Of a DNA stretch of 22,966 nucleotides, positions 22,551 through 22,966 are shown one piece after another (the first letter of the stretch is position 1; the number at the start of each line of letters is the position of its first letter). This DNA is from CADAWZ01 sp045114665 (lineage in GTDB: Bacteria; Vulcanimicrobiota; CADAWZ01). The DNA is taken from positions 1 through 22,966 of the forward strand of contig JBGUKW010000290.1 in assembly GCA_045114665.1 (NCBI GenBank), in the 5' to 3' direction. A program made the translations under genes and the position numbers. Under the pieces are notes generated by a model. The model worked only from the letters and a program-made list of their open reading frames with translations. It was not told where the DNA came from and did not search any database.

Positions 22551-22559
22551 AAGGGCTGA
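22458..22559 (+). CDS. 33-codon duplicate of the Rpn C-terminal start
   Basis: ATG at 22458 with GAGG (22446-22449) 8 bases upstream reads MALELSTKIPEVKDVIKQVC, then ELSADEKLRREKG and a stop. It repeats the first 31 residues of the predicted intragenic product with three changes (E to K, R to C, A to K at the end). It is either a remnant of a tandem rpn copy or a miniature regulator retaining only the first helices. The intact frame and ribosome binding site keep the second option open. Confidence 0.4.
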   Translation: MALELSTKIPEVKDVIKQVCELSADEKLRREKG

Positions 22560-22603
22560 AATCAATTATTTAATTGCAAAATTAATAATAAAAAATTGAT
22601 TTC
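22558..22603. repeat. 10-bp inverted repeat after the rpn duplicate
   Basis: GAAATCAATT (22558-22567) and AATTGATTTC (22594-22603) with a 26-base AT-rich loop; no T run follows. It might be an RNA stem or the edge of a small insertion. Confidence 0.4.
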
Positions 22604-22634
22604 CGTAATCCAAATAGGCTCTATTTAGAGGCGA

Positions 22635-22724
22635 TGTCATTGCGAGGGAGCGAAATAAATAGTTAAAAACTCTTTAGAGTTTTTAATAAATTACCCTCAC
22701 AAGGAGGGAGCGACCGTGGCAATC
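22635..22724. repeat. REP-like repeat split by a palindrome flanked by a 10-bp duplication
   Basis: TGTCATTGCGAGGGAGCGA (22635-22653) and GAGGGAGCGACCGTGGCAATC's right half (to 22724) together look like one copy of the widespread TGTCATTGCGAG...GTGGCAATC dispersed repeat. It is interrupted by 50 bases that contain a perfect 24-base palindrome (22663-22686). The 10-mer GAGGGAGCGA occurs on both sides (22644-22653 and 22704-22713), like a target-site duplication. The remaining sequence to 22798 has no other feature I can support. Confidence 0.55.
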
Positions 22725-22798
22725 TTAACCACTTAATTTTAATTTAGTAATTTATTAAGCAGACCGAAGGCGAAGACAATGAGGACAAAGAGGACGAG

Positions 22799-22966
22799 AT
22801 GAAAAAAGATTTACGAAGTGAGAATGTAAAAAAGATTGCTGAAGATTTTCCAATGTGCATTACTGAGATAAAAGACAAAGACGGCAATTTAAAAAAGGTT
22901 GTTGATTTTGAAAAGTTAAAAGATTTATTTTCAGATGATATAAGAGAAAAAGAAGAGGCTTATGAA
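22799..22966 (+). CDS. Probable type III restriction-modification methyltransferase (Mod), 5' end only
   Basis: The first 56 codons, running off the window: MKKDLRSENVKKIAEDFPMC, then TEIKDKDGNLKKVVDFEKLKDLFSDDIREKEEAYE. The pattern of a short helical lead followed by (V)DFEKLKxxxSDxIxExxEAYE is how many type III Mod subunits and related adenine-specific methyltransferases begin, just before a F(T/E)WPGK segment that would lie beyond the edge. AGAGGA precedes the ATG. The catalytic motifs are not visible, so the call rests on the N-terminus only. Confidence 0.55.
   Translation, partial: MKKDLRSENVKKIAEDFPMCITEIKDKDGNLKKVVDFEKLKDLFSDDIREKEEAYE

Overview
The window is a low-GC bacterial chromosome segment. 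Most genes have strong GGAGG-type ribosome binding sites, promoters are housekeeping-like (TTGnnn, 16-17 bp, TAtAAT), and rho-independent hairpin terminators are frequent. Two lipid-free signal peptides, TldD/TldE and an ECF sigma factor fit a Gram-negative or deeply branching anaerobe, but nothing here fixes the phylum and I do not assign one. No rRNA, tRNA or CRISPR array was seen.

Layout. Positions 1-266 are the right end of a TnpB-type (IS200/IS605-like) transposon: the last codons of the gene, then the omega-RNA-like tail ending in GTTCAC. A palindromic repeat and a terminator follow. A housekeeping run on the + strand holds uvrB, a dihydropyrimidinase, a PHP-family phosphoesterase/RNase overlapping a tiny orphan NuoC/EchD-like gene, a secreted TPR protein, an orphan PD-(D/E)XK domain, and an ECF sigma factor overlapping a small Cys-rich presumed anti-sigma factor. 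A repeat-rich gap (7779-8308) leads to a DinJ/YafQ-type toxin-antitoxin pair bracketed by two near-identical 67/68 bp repeats that are themselves terminators. Then come a class I aminotransferase (+), two secreted proteins on the - strand (the first apparently starting at ATT), and the tldD-tldE pair (+).

The right half is a defence or accessory island. On the - strand lies an operon of two D12-class adenine methyltransferases and an AlwI-family endonuclease, a type IIS restriction-modification system that is visibly more AT-rich than its neighbours. Divergent from it are rtcB (short RtcB2 form) and prfH, the ribosome rescue and rRNA repair pair. Next is an Rpn-family nuclease with a strong internal ribosome binding site and ATG, predicting an intragenic RpnS-like product; the segment encoding the start of that product is duplicated just downstream as its own 33-codon frame. 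The window ends in the first 56 codons of what looks like a type III methyltransferase (mod).

Small-scale structure is unusually rich. Several leaders carry hairpins whose 3' arm is the Shine-Dalgarno sequence (AGCTCCTT...AAGGAGG). A purine-rich leader motif (GACRGAAGAGA) is shared by rtcB, prfH and the aminotransferase. There are dispersed palindromic repeats and a 10-bp duplication flanking a palindrome inside a REP-like sequence. The observations most worth testing are the Rpn internal start and its duplicate, the rtcB-prfH leaders, the SD-hairpin family, and the ATT start.
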